Part shown: in pieces, positions 24,728 through 31,918 of the stretch
How positions within the stretch are numbered: the stretch's first letter is position 1
How the letters are laid out: each line of letters starts with the position of its first letter
Assembly (NCBI GenBank): GCA_002293045.1
Contig: DBCM01000129.1
Span: 43,037 to 83,005 of the forward strand
Direction of reading: 5' to 3'
Length of the DNA stretch: 39,969 nt
Source of the DNA: Flavobacteriales bacterium UBA958
GTDB taxonomy: Bacteria; Bacteroidota; Bacteroidia; Flavobacteriales_D; Crocinitomicaceae
Program-made: the position numbers and the translations under genes
The notes under the pieces: generated by a model
What the model was told of the DNA's origin: nothing
Database searches by the model: none
What the model saw: the letters and a program-made list of their open reading frames with translations, nothing else

Positions 24728-25495
24728 GTGGAGCTTAGCACCTACATTAGTGATTGGTTAGCTGCGTATTGTAACGGAGCGAGGCAAGAAGGCTATGTAA
24801 TCGGTATTTCTGGGGGTGTTGATTCTGCTTTGACCTCAACCTTGTGTGCGAAAACGGGTTTAAAGACGATATTGGTCAGCATGCCGATTCATCAGCAGCC
24901 CGATCAATTGAAACGTGCTCATCAACACATCGCTTGGTTAACTGCGAATTTCACCAATGTTTCTTCCTTAGAACTTGATTTAACGGATAGTTTTGAAACA
25001 TTTCGTTCGTCACTACCCACTGAGGTTTCCAATCACGAATTGAGTATGGCCAATACACGCGCCAGGTTACGAATGACCACCCTGTACGCCATCGGGCAAG
25101 CAAATGCCTGTTTGGTAGCTGGGACCGGAAATAAAATAGAAGATTTCGGCGTTGGTTTTTATACGAAGTATGGCGATGGGGGAGTAGATGTAAGTCCGAT
25201 TGCGGATTTAACAAAATCCGAAGTTTGGGCCTTGGCAAAGCATCTGGGGGTGTCGGAAGAAATAACCAATGCTAAACCAACGGATGGCTTGTGGGGTTCA
25301 GATAGAACAGATGAGGATCAATTGGGAGCATCGTATCCAGAGCTTGAATGGGCCATGGAATTTAGAGGAAACGAAGCGAATTTAAGTGAACGTCAACGTG
25401 AGGTATTAGCAATCTATCGCCGGTTCAATGCCGCCAATCAACATAAAATGCAACCAATACCGGTATGCATTATTCCCGAAGCGCTAAGGTTTTAA
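24728..25495 (+). CDS. nadE: NAD+ synthetase, ammonia-dependent
   Basis: 255 residues. Final step of NAD synthesis: amidation of nicotinic acid adenine dinucleotide with ammonia and ATP. The PP-loop ATP motif SGGVDS is at 28-33, followed by MANTRARLRMTTLYAIG (~108), GTGNKIEDFGVGFYTKYGDGGVD (~137) and ADLTKSEVWALAKHLGV. No N-terminal nitrilase (glutaminase) domain is present, so it is the short NadE form. The start is GTG at 24728, two bases after the upstream stop; no ATG fits the family N-terminus. Adjacent nadE and gldB are common in Flavobacteriales as I recall. Confidence 0.95.
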   Translation: MELSTYISDWLAAYCNGARQEGYVIGISGGVDSALTSTLCAKTGLKTILVSMPIHQQPDQLKRAHQHIAWLTANFTNVSSLELDLTDSFETFRSSLPTEVSNHELSMANTRARLRMTTLYAIGQANACLVAGTGNKIEDFGVGFYTKYGDGGVDVSPIADLTKSEVWALAKHLGVSEEITNAKPTDGLWGSDRTDEDQLGASYPELEWAMEFRGNEANLSERQREVLAIYRRFNAANQHKMQPIPVCIIPEALRF

Positions 25496-25818
25496 TTCGT
25501 GGATTCTGGCGCTAAGCGCAACACAATTCCATCAATCGAATCATCTAGATGAATTTGACAACCCAAGCGGCTGTTTGGCTTCACATAGAACGCCTGGTCC
25601 AACATGTCTAATTCCGCATCACTTTGTTCCGCTAGGTCGGTTTCAGATTCCAAATACACTTGACAGGTGGCACACATGGCCATTCCGCCACATTCACCCA
25701 ATACGGGCAATTCATAGGCTTTGCACAATTCCATGATGTTCATGTTCATGTCGGTTGGTCCTACCAATTCATGGGCTTGGCCTTCTCGGTCGATGATGGT
25801 TACCTTAATTTCGTTCAT
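25492..25818 (-). CDS. [2Fe-2S] ferredoxin, adrenodoxin type
   Basis: 108 residues from the ATG at 25818 (MNEIKVTIIDREGQAHELVG); the longer open frame overlaps the upstream lipoprotein gene and is not protein-like. Cluster ligands C43-x5-C49-x2-C52-x34-C87 (GECGGMAMCATC and LGCQIHL) match adrenodoxin/Isc-type ferredoxins, which pass single electrons. C-terminal LRLAPES is typical. It ends by overlapping the nadE stop by four bases, convergent. It starts one base after the lipoprotein stop, so both are one transcript. Possible partners are Fe-S assembly or a monooxygenase; none is nearby. Confidence 0.93.
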   Translation of the reverse strand: MNEIKVTIIDREGQAHELVGPTDMNMNIMELCKAYELPVLGECGGMAMCATCQVYLESETDLAEQSDAELDMLDQAFYVKPNSRLGCQIHLDDSIDGIVLRLAPESTN

Positions 25819-25819
25819 A

Positions 25820-26245
25820 TCAATTAAAAATGCGAAGGATGTTAGATCCGTTATATTGCGTGGCGTATTGCCGTAGTCCAAATTCTGAATTACTAATGGG
25901 TGAACCATCGTACAATGAGAATCGGGCGTTGTTGCAAGAATCAATTAATTCTAGAAAGTTATTTGCGTCAGGATAGAGTGGTTCAACACAGGTGCCTTCA
26001 ATGTCTGCGGGCGAATGTCGATCGAAAGCCACAAATTCATCCAAGGATTTTCGGTAAACTATAATTCCTCTGGATCCGCCATTCACATAGGTGTATCCGC
26101 TTACTCCCTGAAGTGCGCTATAACTCGGAAAACCAAGGTCAATGGTTACGTCTACTGGTACGTTGGGTACGGGATTCTGATTGTTTTTCCCACAGGAAAG
26201 CATTGACAGTAAGGTAACTAAAACAAATAACACTCGTTGGAACAT
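25820..26245 (-). CDS. Rieske-like lipoprotein without usual cluster ligands
   Basis: 141 residues. Lipoprotein signal MFQRVLFVLVTLLSMLSC (Cys18). The rest follows the pattern of a Rieske fold: GIIVYRKSLDEFVAFDRHSP (~61-79), then LIDSCNNARFSLYDGSP (~101-117) and FGLRQYATQYNGSNILRI. In a true Rieske protein the two loops carry C-x-H and C-x2-H; here the first loop is DRHSP and the second SCNNA, so at most one Cys and one His remain and a 2Fe-2S cluster is unlikely. Similar ligand-less lipoproteins occur in Flavobacteria as far as I recall. It is followed after one base by a real ferredoxin. Confidence 0.75.
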   Translation of the reverse strand: MFQRVLFVLVTLLSMLSCGKNNQNPVPNVPVDVTIDLGFPSYSALQGVSGYTYVNGGSRGIIVYRKSLDEFVAFDRHSPADIEGTCVEPLYPDANNFLELIDSCNNARFSLYDGSPISNSEFGLRQYATQYNGSNILRIFN

Positions 26246-26249
26246 GGGT

Positions 26250-26257
26250 CAAAGGTA
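26250..26257 (-). promoter_or_regulatory. -7 box for the lipoprotein-ferredoxin pair
   Basis: TACCTTTG on the minus strand lies four bases before the ATG at 26245, again implying a very short or absent leader. It sits between two divergent starts only 18 bases apart. Confidence 0.5.
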
Positions 26258-26263
26258 GTAATA

Positions 26264-26536
26264 ATGCGATTAATTCACTTCACGTGGCGACAATTAGTCA
26301 TGGTCTGTTTGATAATTTTGGTTGCCTGCAAGGCTGGACCAAAAGGATCGTTTGAAAGACTTCGGGCATCTCAATGGAAAAAACACCACAAAGAGGAAAA
26401 GCGCAGAAAACGTATGGTAGAAAAATCGTACAAAACGCATCTGAAAAATCAATCAAAACCGATGCGGAAAGCCATGAAAAAGGACAACCGTCGCATGCGA
26501 CGAGATAAGCGCCGAAAAGCCAGAAGATATGGGTAA
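26264..26536 (+). CDS. Small, very basic putative lipoprotein
   Basis: 90 residues from the ATG at 26264 (MRLIHFTWRQLVMVCLIILVAC). The hydrophobic run ends in VAC, a possible lipobox with Cys22. After it about 44% of residues are Lys or Arg (30 of 68), with KHHKEEKRRKRMVEKSYK and RRMRRDKRRKARRYG. The frame is open to a TTG at 26237, but that would overlap the divergent start. Such basic small lipoproteins occur in Bacteroidota; the charge suggests binding to LPS, nucleic acid or peptidoglycan, which is only inference. The repeat array begins 60 bases after its stop. Confidence 0.65.
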   Translation: MRLIHFTWRQLVMVCLIILVACKAGPKGSFERLRASQWKKHHKEEKRRKRMVEKSYKTHLKNQSKPMRKAMKKDNRRMRRDKRRKARRYG

Positions 26537-26597
26537 CATGAGATTCTATATGTTTGATTTACTTTCAATGTCGATTATGGCTATTTAGCGTTGGTTC

Positions 26598-26875
26598 TGA
26601 CTTCCTCCTTGGAATATGGAGATAAGTATGTTTTTTTGTATTTCCCGCACCCTGAGTAGTCCGAAGGACGTATCGAAGGGTGCTCAGAACGCAGCTAACT
26701 CTTGCTAATCCGATTCCATCGGAATCGCACATTATTGCTCTAGTGATGTGGTAATCAAGCGACCCCAGCGGGGTCGAATATCTTGTTGTGTGTTGTGCGA
26801 CCCCGCTGGGGTCGAGTTATTTTTGATCAGGGTTTGAGGTAACATGTTTGATTCCTCTGGAATCAATGATAGATT
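26598..26875. repeat. Composite repeat copy 1
   Basis: 278 bp. Contains CGATTCCATCGGAATCG (26711-26727), CGACCCCAGCGGGGTCG (26760-26776), its reverse complement (26798-26814) and TTGATTCCTCTGGAATCAA (26848-26866). The paired GACCCC elements can fold into one long hairpin with a 21-base loop. Confidence 0.85.
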
Positions 26876-27190
26876 TGACTTCCTCCTTGGAATATGGAGA
26901 TAAGTATGTTTTTTTGTATTTCCCGCACCCTTCGGTATGATTCGACCCTTCGATAAACTCAGGGGAGTCCAACTCATCACAAGCTACTCAGGGTGCTAAG
27001 AACGCAGCACAATCTTTCTTATCCGATTCCATCGGAATCGCACATTATTGTTCAGGTGATGTGATAATCAAGCGACCCCAGCGGGGTCGAATATGTTGTT
27101 AGGTTGTTGTGCGACCCCGCTGGGGTCGAGTTATTTTTTGGTCAGGGTTTGAGGTAACATGTTTGATTCCTCTGGAATCAATGATAGATT
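26876..27190. repeat. Composite repeat copy 2
   Basis: 315 bp. Same order as copy 1 but the REP-like block is exchanged and longer (CCCTTCGATAAACTCAGGG with extra sequence). GACCCC elements at 27073-27089 and 27112-27128 are intact inverse copies. Confidence 0.85.
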
Positions 27191-27369
27191 TGACTTCCTC
27201 CTTGGAATATGGAGATAAGTATGTTTTTTTGTATTTCCCGCACCCTGAGTAGTCCGAAGGACGTATCGAAGGGTGCTCAGAACGCAGCTAACTCTTGCTA
27301 ATCCGATTCCTCCGGAATCGCATATTATTGCTCAAGTGTTGTGATAATCAAGCGACCCCAGCGGGGTCG
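27191..27369. repeat. Composite repeat copy 3 (truncated)
   Basis: Matches copy 1 through CGACCCCAGCGGGGTCG (27353-27369). The reverse-complement element and the final palindrome are missing; CTTCGACAAGCTCAGGGAACGC and a third REP-like piece follow to 27480. Confidence 0.8.
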
Positions 27370-27483
27370 AATACCTTGTTGTGTTTTGTGCGCACTTCGA
27401 CAAGCTCAGGGAACGCACAATATTTAATTTTTTCCGATACGGTCCCTGTTTAGTCCGAAAGACGTATCGAAGGGCTGCTTCAT

Positions 27484-29358
27484 CTATTCCGCTAATTTTT
27501 CCCAGGCTTCCATTAAACCTTCAAGATTCGCTTTAAGCGTGTTGTATTCATTCAACAAGGCATGGTAGCTTGGGTCGTTGTAGTTTATGTCTGCTAATAG
27601 TCCTTCTAATGTTGCAATCTTTCCTTCCGTTTCTTCAATGTTGCGCTCTACTTTTTGAAGCTTTTTTTGTAATTCACGATCAATGCGCTCCACCTTTGGT
27701 GCCTCTTGAATTTTTTCTACCTCAACAACCTTCTTTTCTGTCGATTTTCCATCTTTTGGCGCCTTGTATTTAAGGTATTCATCCAATTCAAAGTGGTGAA
27801 TTTTAAGTTGGCGTTCCTCAATATCCCAGATGCGGTTGGTTAAGCCAGCTAAAAACTCTCGGTCGTGAGATACAATTAAGAAGGTTCCTTCGTAATTCAA
27901 CAAGGCATTCTTTAGAATCTCTTTTGATGGAATATCTAAGTGATTGGTCGGCTCATCCAGTATTAAAAAGTTCGAAGGACTTAACAACATCTGACACAAG
28001 GCGAGCCTCGTGCGTTCCCCACCGGAGAGTACACCGACCTTTTTCTGGGTGTCTTCCCCGCTGAATAGGAAGGTTCCGAGAAGGCTTCGGATTTGTTGGC
28101 GAATTTCTCCTTTGGCTACATGATCTACGGTTTCAAAGATCGTTAAACTGGGGTCCAATTGTTCGGCTTGGTCCTGGGCGAAATATCCAATACCCACGTT
28201 GTGACCATATTCCACTTTGCCATCATAATTGATTTGATTCATCATGATTTTGAGCAGTGTGGATTTACCCACACCATTAGGTCCTAACAGTGCAATCTTT
28301 TCACCGCGGCCAACGGAAATAGAAACCGAATGGAACAGATTTTTTTCGTAGGTTTTACCGACACCTTCCATGTTAAGTACCCATTTCCCAGGCTGTACGC
28401 TAAGCGGAAAGCGCACGCGCATTCCCCCGTAATTATCGCGTTCAATCTCTATGCGTTCTGTCCGGTCTAGTTTTTTAATTAAGGATTGAGCAAAGGCCGC
28501 TTTTGATTGCTTCGCACGGAATTTTTCAATCAACATTTCGGTTTGCTTGATGTCTTTATCTTGTTGCTTCTTGGCTTGCTCCAAGCGCTCGGTATCCTCT
28601 TCACGCCGTTCCTTATATTTTGAGAATCCAAACGGGAAATCTAAAACCCTTCCCATGCTGATGTCCAAGGTACGTTTTGTGACATTGTCCAGGAATAAAC
28701 GGTCGTGGGAAATGAGAATTACCGCTCCCGTAAAGCGTTGAAGGTATTGTTCCAACCAAGCAATGGAGAGAATGTCCAGGTGATTGGTTGGTTCATCCAG
28801 TAATAAGGCATCGGGTTCATTCACCAAGATTCGAGCAAGTTCTGCACGCATTTTCCAACCCCCAGAAAAGGTATCTAGAGGCCGGTGAACTTCCTCTTTA
28901 TCAAAGCCTAACCCTTCTAAAATCGACATAATTTTTTCTTCCCAATTGTACCCATCGTGAATTTGAAAGGATTGGTTGCAGTCCGATAATTCATCGAGTA
29001 GGGCTAAATATGAATCAGATTCGTAGTCTGTACGTGTGGTTAAGGCTTCGTTAATGTGTTCGATTTTCTCATTCAGGCCGGTGAGCACTGGGTTTGAAGT
29101 TACTAAAAATTCGAATACCGATTTGGAAGTGTTTATTTTAATATCCTGGGATAGCATCCCGATTTTCATCTCTTTTGGAAGGTGAATTCTTCCCTCCGAG
29201 GGTTGTATTTGTCCCGTTAATAAGCGAAGCATGGTGGATTTACCCGCCCCATTTTTCCCTACTAAGCCAATTTTATCTCCGCGATTAATTTGTAGGCTAA
29301 CATCAGAGAATAAAAATCCTTGCGGAAGAAAATAACCAAGTTTTTCGAGTGAAATCAT
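27484..29358 (-). CDS. ABC-F family ATPase
   Basis: 624 residues from the ATG at 29358 (MISLEKLGYFLPQGFLF). Two ABC domains without membrane helices: Walker A GKNGAGKST (~34) and GPNGVGKST (~340); signatures SGGWKMR (~165) and SGGERTR (~430); Walker B LLLDEPTNHLD and LILDEPTNHLD. The linker between domains is charged and helical, and the C-terminus (~545-624, EKKVVEVEKIQ to GLMEAWEKLAE) is a coiled coil, as in Uup/EF-3-like ABC-F proteins. These act on the ribosome, in translation control or in antibiotic protection; the exact group is not determined. It ends at the repeat array. Confidence 0.93.
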   Translation of the reverse strand: MISLEKLGYFLPQGFLFSDVSLQINRGDKIGLVGKNGAGKSTMLRLLTGQIQPSEGRIHLPKEMKIGMLSQDIKINTSKSVFEFLVTSNPVLTGLNEKIEHINEALTTRTDYESDSYLALLDELSDCNQSFQIHDGYNWEEKIMSILEGLGFDKEEVHRPLDTFSGGWKMRAELARILVNEPDALLLDEPTNHLDILSIAWLEQYLQRFTGAVILISHDRLFLDNVTKRTLDISMGRVLDFPFGFSKYKERREEDTERLEQAKKQQDKDIKQTEMLIEKFRAKQSKAAFAQSLIKKLDRTERIEIERDNYGGMRVRFPLSVQPGKWVLNMEGVGKTYEKNLFHSVSISVGRGEKIALLGPNGVGKSTLLKIMMNQINYDGKVEYGHNVGIGYFAQDQAEQLDPSLTIFETVDHVAKGEIRQQIRSLLGTFLFSGEDTQKKVGVLSGGERTRLALCQMLLSPSNFLILDEPTNHLDIPSKEILKNALLNYEGTFLIVSHDREFLAGLTNRIWDIEERQLKIHHFELDEYLKYKAPKDGKSTEKKVVEVEKIQEAPKVERIDRELQKKLQKVERNIEETEGKIATLEGLLADINYNDPSYHALLNEYNTLKANLEGLMEAWEKLAE

Positions 29359-29361
29359 GCG

Positions 29362-29369
29362 CAAAAATA
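29362..29369 (-). promoter_or_regulatory. -7 box for ABC-F gene
   Basis: TATTTTTG on the minus strand fits TAnnTTTG and lies three bases before the ATG at 29358, another near-leaderless arrangement. No clear -33. Confidence 0.4.
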
Positions 29370-29485
29370 CATCAATGTTTGCAGAGTTAACAGGAATTTA
29401 TTTGCCTTTGGCTTTCTTAAAATTTCACAAAAGCGAACCAAATCCGAGAAAAAATGTTTATTTTGTATAAAATTCATATTTTAAC

Positions 29486-29692
29486 ATGGGTAGACCACCA
29501 ACACGTCCGGCACGCTTAAAGAACGGCTTTTACATTGAATTAAAAGTGCCAGGATCAAGTTCTATATTAATTAGAAGAGACACCAGAGAGCAAATGATTA
29601 TGGCCGCAGAAGAATATGCACGTACCAAAACGGTTATTGTGCGTGGTGAAATGTTCAACGACAAATGGATCGCTGAAGATTCAAAAAGCTAA
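29486..29692 (+). CDS. Small conserved-looking hypothetical protein, 68 residues
   Basis: Starts MGRPPTRPARLKNGFYIELK and ends WIAEDSKS. It is basic at the N-terminus, with a likely strand pair (FYIELKVPGSSSILIRR) then a helix (TREQMIMAAEEYARTK), giving a compact beta-beta-alpha fold. The first residues GRPPTRP recall AT-hook-like minor-groove binding (G-R-P core), so DNA binding is possible. No signal or membrane segment. It ends directly before the next ORF (TAA then ATG), so the two are co-transcribed. Family not recognised. Confidence 0.7.
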   Translation: MGRPPTRPARLKNGFYIELKVPGSSSILIRRDTREQMIMAAEEYARTKTVIVRGEMFNDKWIAEDSKS

Positions 29693-30244
29693 ATGAGCTC
29701 GAAGTCTCTTGGATTAGTTCCGTGGCTAATTTTCTTTTTTATAGCCTTAGTTTCTATTCCTGTATGCATCGGGTTTGATTTATTATCATTAGCCAAGTTT
29801 ATTGGTTTTGCCGTTACCGCTTCGCTTGTTGTGGTGCTGCGTATTTGGTTGCATCGTTTAGGTAAATTGGGTAAACCGTCTAGAGTTGCACTCAACTCAA
29901 ACGACCTATTTGAGTTAAAACGAATTATCCCCGCACTCAAGGACATCCCATCTTCAGATCAAATTGCCTTTCAACACCGAATCGGATTGCTCATGTCACA
30001 AGTTACAGTTCAACAGGATGCGTCGCTTGGCACGCTTGATGCATCACCGAAATACCTTGCTATGATTGGGGCCACCCTTTTTCTCTTAAACGGACAAAAG
30101 GCTGAGGGTAATTTGCTGTTTTCATTGAATACGGAGCAGGTGTTGCAATTTTCAGAGAATCAACTTACCGGCTCGTTAGAAAGCGCCGTAGCCAACTTGA
30201 GCAGCTGTAACGCTGAAACCCTAACGAAGGCGCTTGCCGCTTAG
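29693..30244 (+). CDS. Hypothetical membrane protein, two N-terminal TM helices
   Basis: 183 residues. Two hydrophobic helices near the start (~8-27 LVPWLIFFFIALVSIPVCIG and ~31-52) form an N-terminal hairpin; the rest is a cytosolic helical domain (FELKRIIPALKDIPSSDQIAFQHRIGLLM and later QVLQFSENQLTGSLESAVANL). The helical part faintly recalls the N-terminus of MtfA-like peptidases, but no zinc motif is present. Family not recognised. It starts immediately after the 68-residue ORF and overlaps the porQ stop by four bases on the other strand. Confidence 0.7.
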   Translation: MSSKSLGLVPWLIFFFIALVSIPVCIGFDLLSLAKFIGFAVTASLVVVLRIWLHRLGKLGKPSRVALNSNDLFELKRIIPALKDIPSSDQIAFQHRIGLLMSQVTVQQDASLGTLDASPKYLAMIGATLFLLNGQKAEGNLLFSLNTEQVLQFSENQLTGSLESAVANLSSCNAETLTKALAA

Positions 30245-31290
30245 TGTTTTTTCCAATCGCTTATTTTAGTGCTTAGCCCAATGGAATTATTGATTCCTGC
30301 TTTGGAATATACCATAAAGCCATAATCTAACCTGAATTTTCGGAAATTAAGGCCTATACCGAAGGATAAGCCTGCCAGTCCTGGCGTTTGCTCCAATTTC
30401 AATTCTTGTCTGCGGTGATAATCAAAGCCAATTCTCAGTTGAAATACCCCTTTGGTTACCAATTCTGCTTGGACCGCTAAATGCCGACCAAGTTGTTCGA
30501 AAAAACCAACGTTGGGCGGTTGGATAGTGTCTCCGGTTAGGCCGTCAATTTTAGGTAAGATGGAGGGGTCGTAATAACCTATTTTCCATTGATTTAAGTG
30601 ATGTGCAATGAAGGTAAACCGCAGCGGTGCATGTTTTAATTTAATGCTCAAACTCCCTTGGATTTCCAGGGGTAGTGGATTCAGGGCATCTTCAAATCCG
30701 GTATATCCCTTAAATTGAATACCCACATTTCGCGCTAAAAGGCTCGCATGAATTAACTCATTCTTGTGGTGATATTGAACGGCAAAACTACCGGCGAATC
30801 CGTAAGAGGAATACGTTTCTAAATACGATCCAATTATACCGGCATTCACCCCCAAGGTAAACACGGGGTTTATGGGATAAGTATAGCTTGCTCCCGCTTG
30901 AAAATCAAAGGCGCTGAAAGTATTTGTAGCATTTCCCGTTGCGTCATAGCCTTGAAAAGAACCGTAACTCACGTGGCGAATGAAAGGGACTAAAATTCCT
31001 TTTTTTAGAGAAATGGCGGTGGAAACGGTTCCAAAAGTTATCCCTGAAGGCATTATAGCTTGTTGAATCGAGTAATTTCCGATCATAGATTCATTGGCTA
31101 ATGAGGGATTGAAAATGGCAAAATCGAGCGTTTTGTCTGCCGTTGGTGAGGCATATCCCCCCAAACTGGCTGCTCGGGCACCGGTCGGTAAATTTAAAAA
31201 CCCAAACACATAATTTCCACCGAGTTGCGCATGCATTTGAGTTGATGTCAAACCAAAGAGTAGCAATAAGTGGATATAGAATAATTTCAT
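30241..31290 (-). CDS. porQ: Type IX secretion system protein PorQ
   Basis: 349 residues. Signal peptide MKLFYIHLLLLFGLTSTQMHA. The mature N-terminus GGNYVFGFLNLPTGARAASLGGYAS is a hallmark of PorQ/PorV-type barrels, with FNPSLANESMIGNY and VGIQFKGYTG further on. The C-terminal half (FQLRIGFDYHRRQELKLEQTPGLAGLSFGIGLNFRKF) is typical of PorQ. PorQ is an outer-membrane barrel that, with PorU, V and Z, forms the attachment complex that fixes type IX cargo to A-LPS in Porphyromonas; here it would serve the sorting-domain proteins found elsewhere in the window. No partner por gene is adjacent. Confidence 0.9.
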   Translation of the reverse strand: MKLFYIHLLLLFGLTSTQMHAQLGGNYVFGFLNLPTGARAASLGGYASPTADKTLDFAIFNPSLANESMIGNYSIQQAIMPSGITFGTVSTAISLKKGILVPFIRHVSYGSFQGYDATGNATNTFSAFDFQAGASYTYPINPVFTLGVNAGIIGSYLETYSSYGFAGSFAVQYHHKNELIHASLLARNVGIQFKGYTGFEDALNPLPLEIQGSLSIKLKHAPLRFTFIAHHLNQWKIGYYDPSILPKIDGLTGDTIQPPNVGFFEQLGRHLAVQAELVTKGVFQLRIGFDYHRRQELKLEQTPGLAGLSFGIGLNFRKFRLDYGFMVYSKAGINNSIGLSTKISDWKKH

Positions 31291-31348
31291 CGGCGCTTGT
31301 CAACGGCAAAATAACAGTAAAATTGTTTAATTTTAATGAAAAAAGCAC

Positions 31349-31918
31349 ATGGATTTTCTAAGGTACGCCGATCAGGTGAAGATTATTGGGAATCACGCGA
31401 AATCCTTGGTTTCTATGGAGGTCTTTGACCAACTGAATTCACTCATCTATGAAGCAGGTGGATTAACTGAAGGAGCAGGTGGAAAGTTGCTTGATTCTGC
31501 AGTAAAAGCCTCAATACCCTGCGACGGGTATACGCCGGATTCTTTGGTAAAGGCAATGAAAGGTACCATGAGCGATGCTCAACAGTATATAATCATTGGC
31601 GATCCCAGTGAATGGATTGTTTCTGCCGCAATTACAACGTATATGCAGAGCGATTACTTAGCGGCAGTGTTCTTTATTTATCCGGTAGGAATGGCCGCGT
31701 TAGATAGCCGAAAAGAGCTCGCCCAGCTCATCTTACTGTTAAAGTCAAACCATGTACCTACCTATTTGATGCGGGAGCCAGAATCATTTTTTAAAGGCAT
31801 TGAACCGAATCATTTGTGGGTTGTAACGCACCTAAAAGACGGGGTTTCTTCGGGTTCATCCATTGAATATTTGTGTGGGTCTCCTCAGTCTTCTGAAGCG
31901 AATACGCATGGTAGATAA
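31349..31918 (+). CDS. Hypothetical protein preceding sigma factor
   Basis: 189 residues, no signal peptide or membrane helix. It has mixed alpha/beta composition with a Gly-rich stretch YEAGGLTEGAGGKLLDSA (~31-48), IIGDPSEWIVSAAITTYM (~76-93) and a hydrophobic FFIYPVGMAAL. No family is recognised. Its last 11 bases overlap the start of the sigma-factor gene, so the two are likely co-translated. No recognised anti-sigma fold or metal site; the link to sigma activity is only positional. Divergent from porQ. Confidence 0.65.
   Translation: MDFLRYADQVKIIGNHAKSLVSMEVFDQLNSLIYEAGGLTEGAGGKLLDSAVKASIPCDGYTPDSLVKAMKGTMSDAQQYIIIGDPSEWIVSAAITTYMQSDYLAAVFFIYPVGMAALDSRKELAQLILLLKSNHVPTYLMREPESFFKGIEPNHLWVVTHLKDGVSSGSSIEYLCGSPQSSEANTHGR

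Larger units (their letters stand above)
26598..27480. repeat. Array of composite palindromic repeats
   Basis: The 947-bp gap between the basic lipoprotein and the ABC-F gene holds no convincing ORF. It carries three tandem copies of a composite unit (starts 26598, 26876, 27191) plus a tail to 27480. Modules in order: a ~55-bp A block (TGACTTCCTCCTTGGAATAT to TTTCCCGCACCC), a REP-like block with ends CTTCGA and CTCAGGG, CGATTCC..CGGAATCG, CGACCCCAGCGGGGTCG, its exact reverse complement CGACCCCGCTGGGGTCG, and TTGATTCCTCTGGAATCAA. Each part can form a hairpin. Uneven unit lengths (278 and 315) and lack of constant spacers exclude CRISPR. It abuts the 3' end of the ABC-F gene. Confidence 0.9.

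Noticed and set aside
26732..26980. 82-residue minus-strand ORF in the repeat array
   Set aside because: Made of palindromic repeat sequence and differs between repeat copies; no protein-like conservation.
26598..27480. Possible CRISPR array (repeated units with palindromes)
   Set aside because: Repeat units differ in length (278, 315, truncated), the palindromes are of several types and there is no constant repeat with uniform spacers; no cas gene is near.
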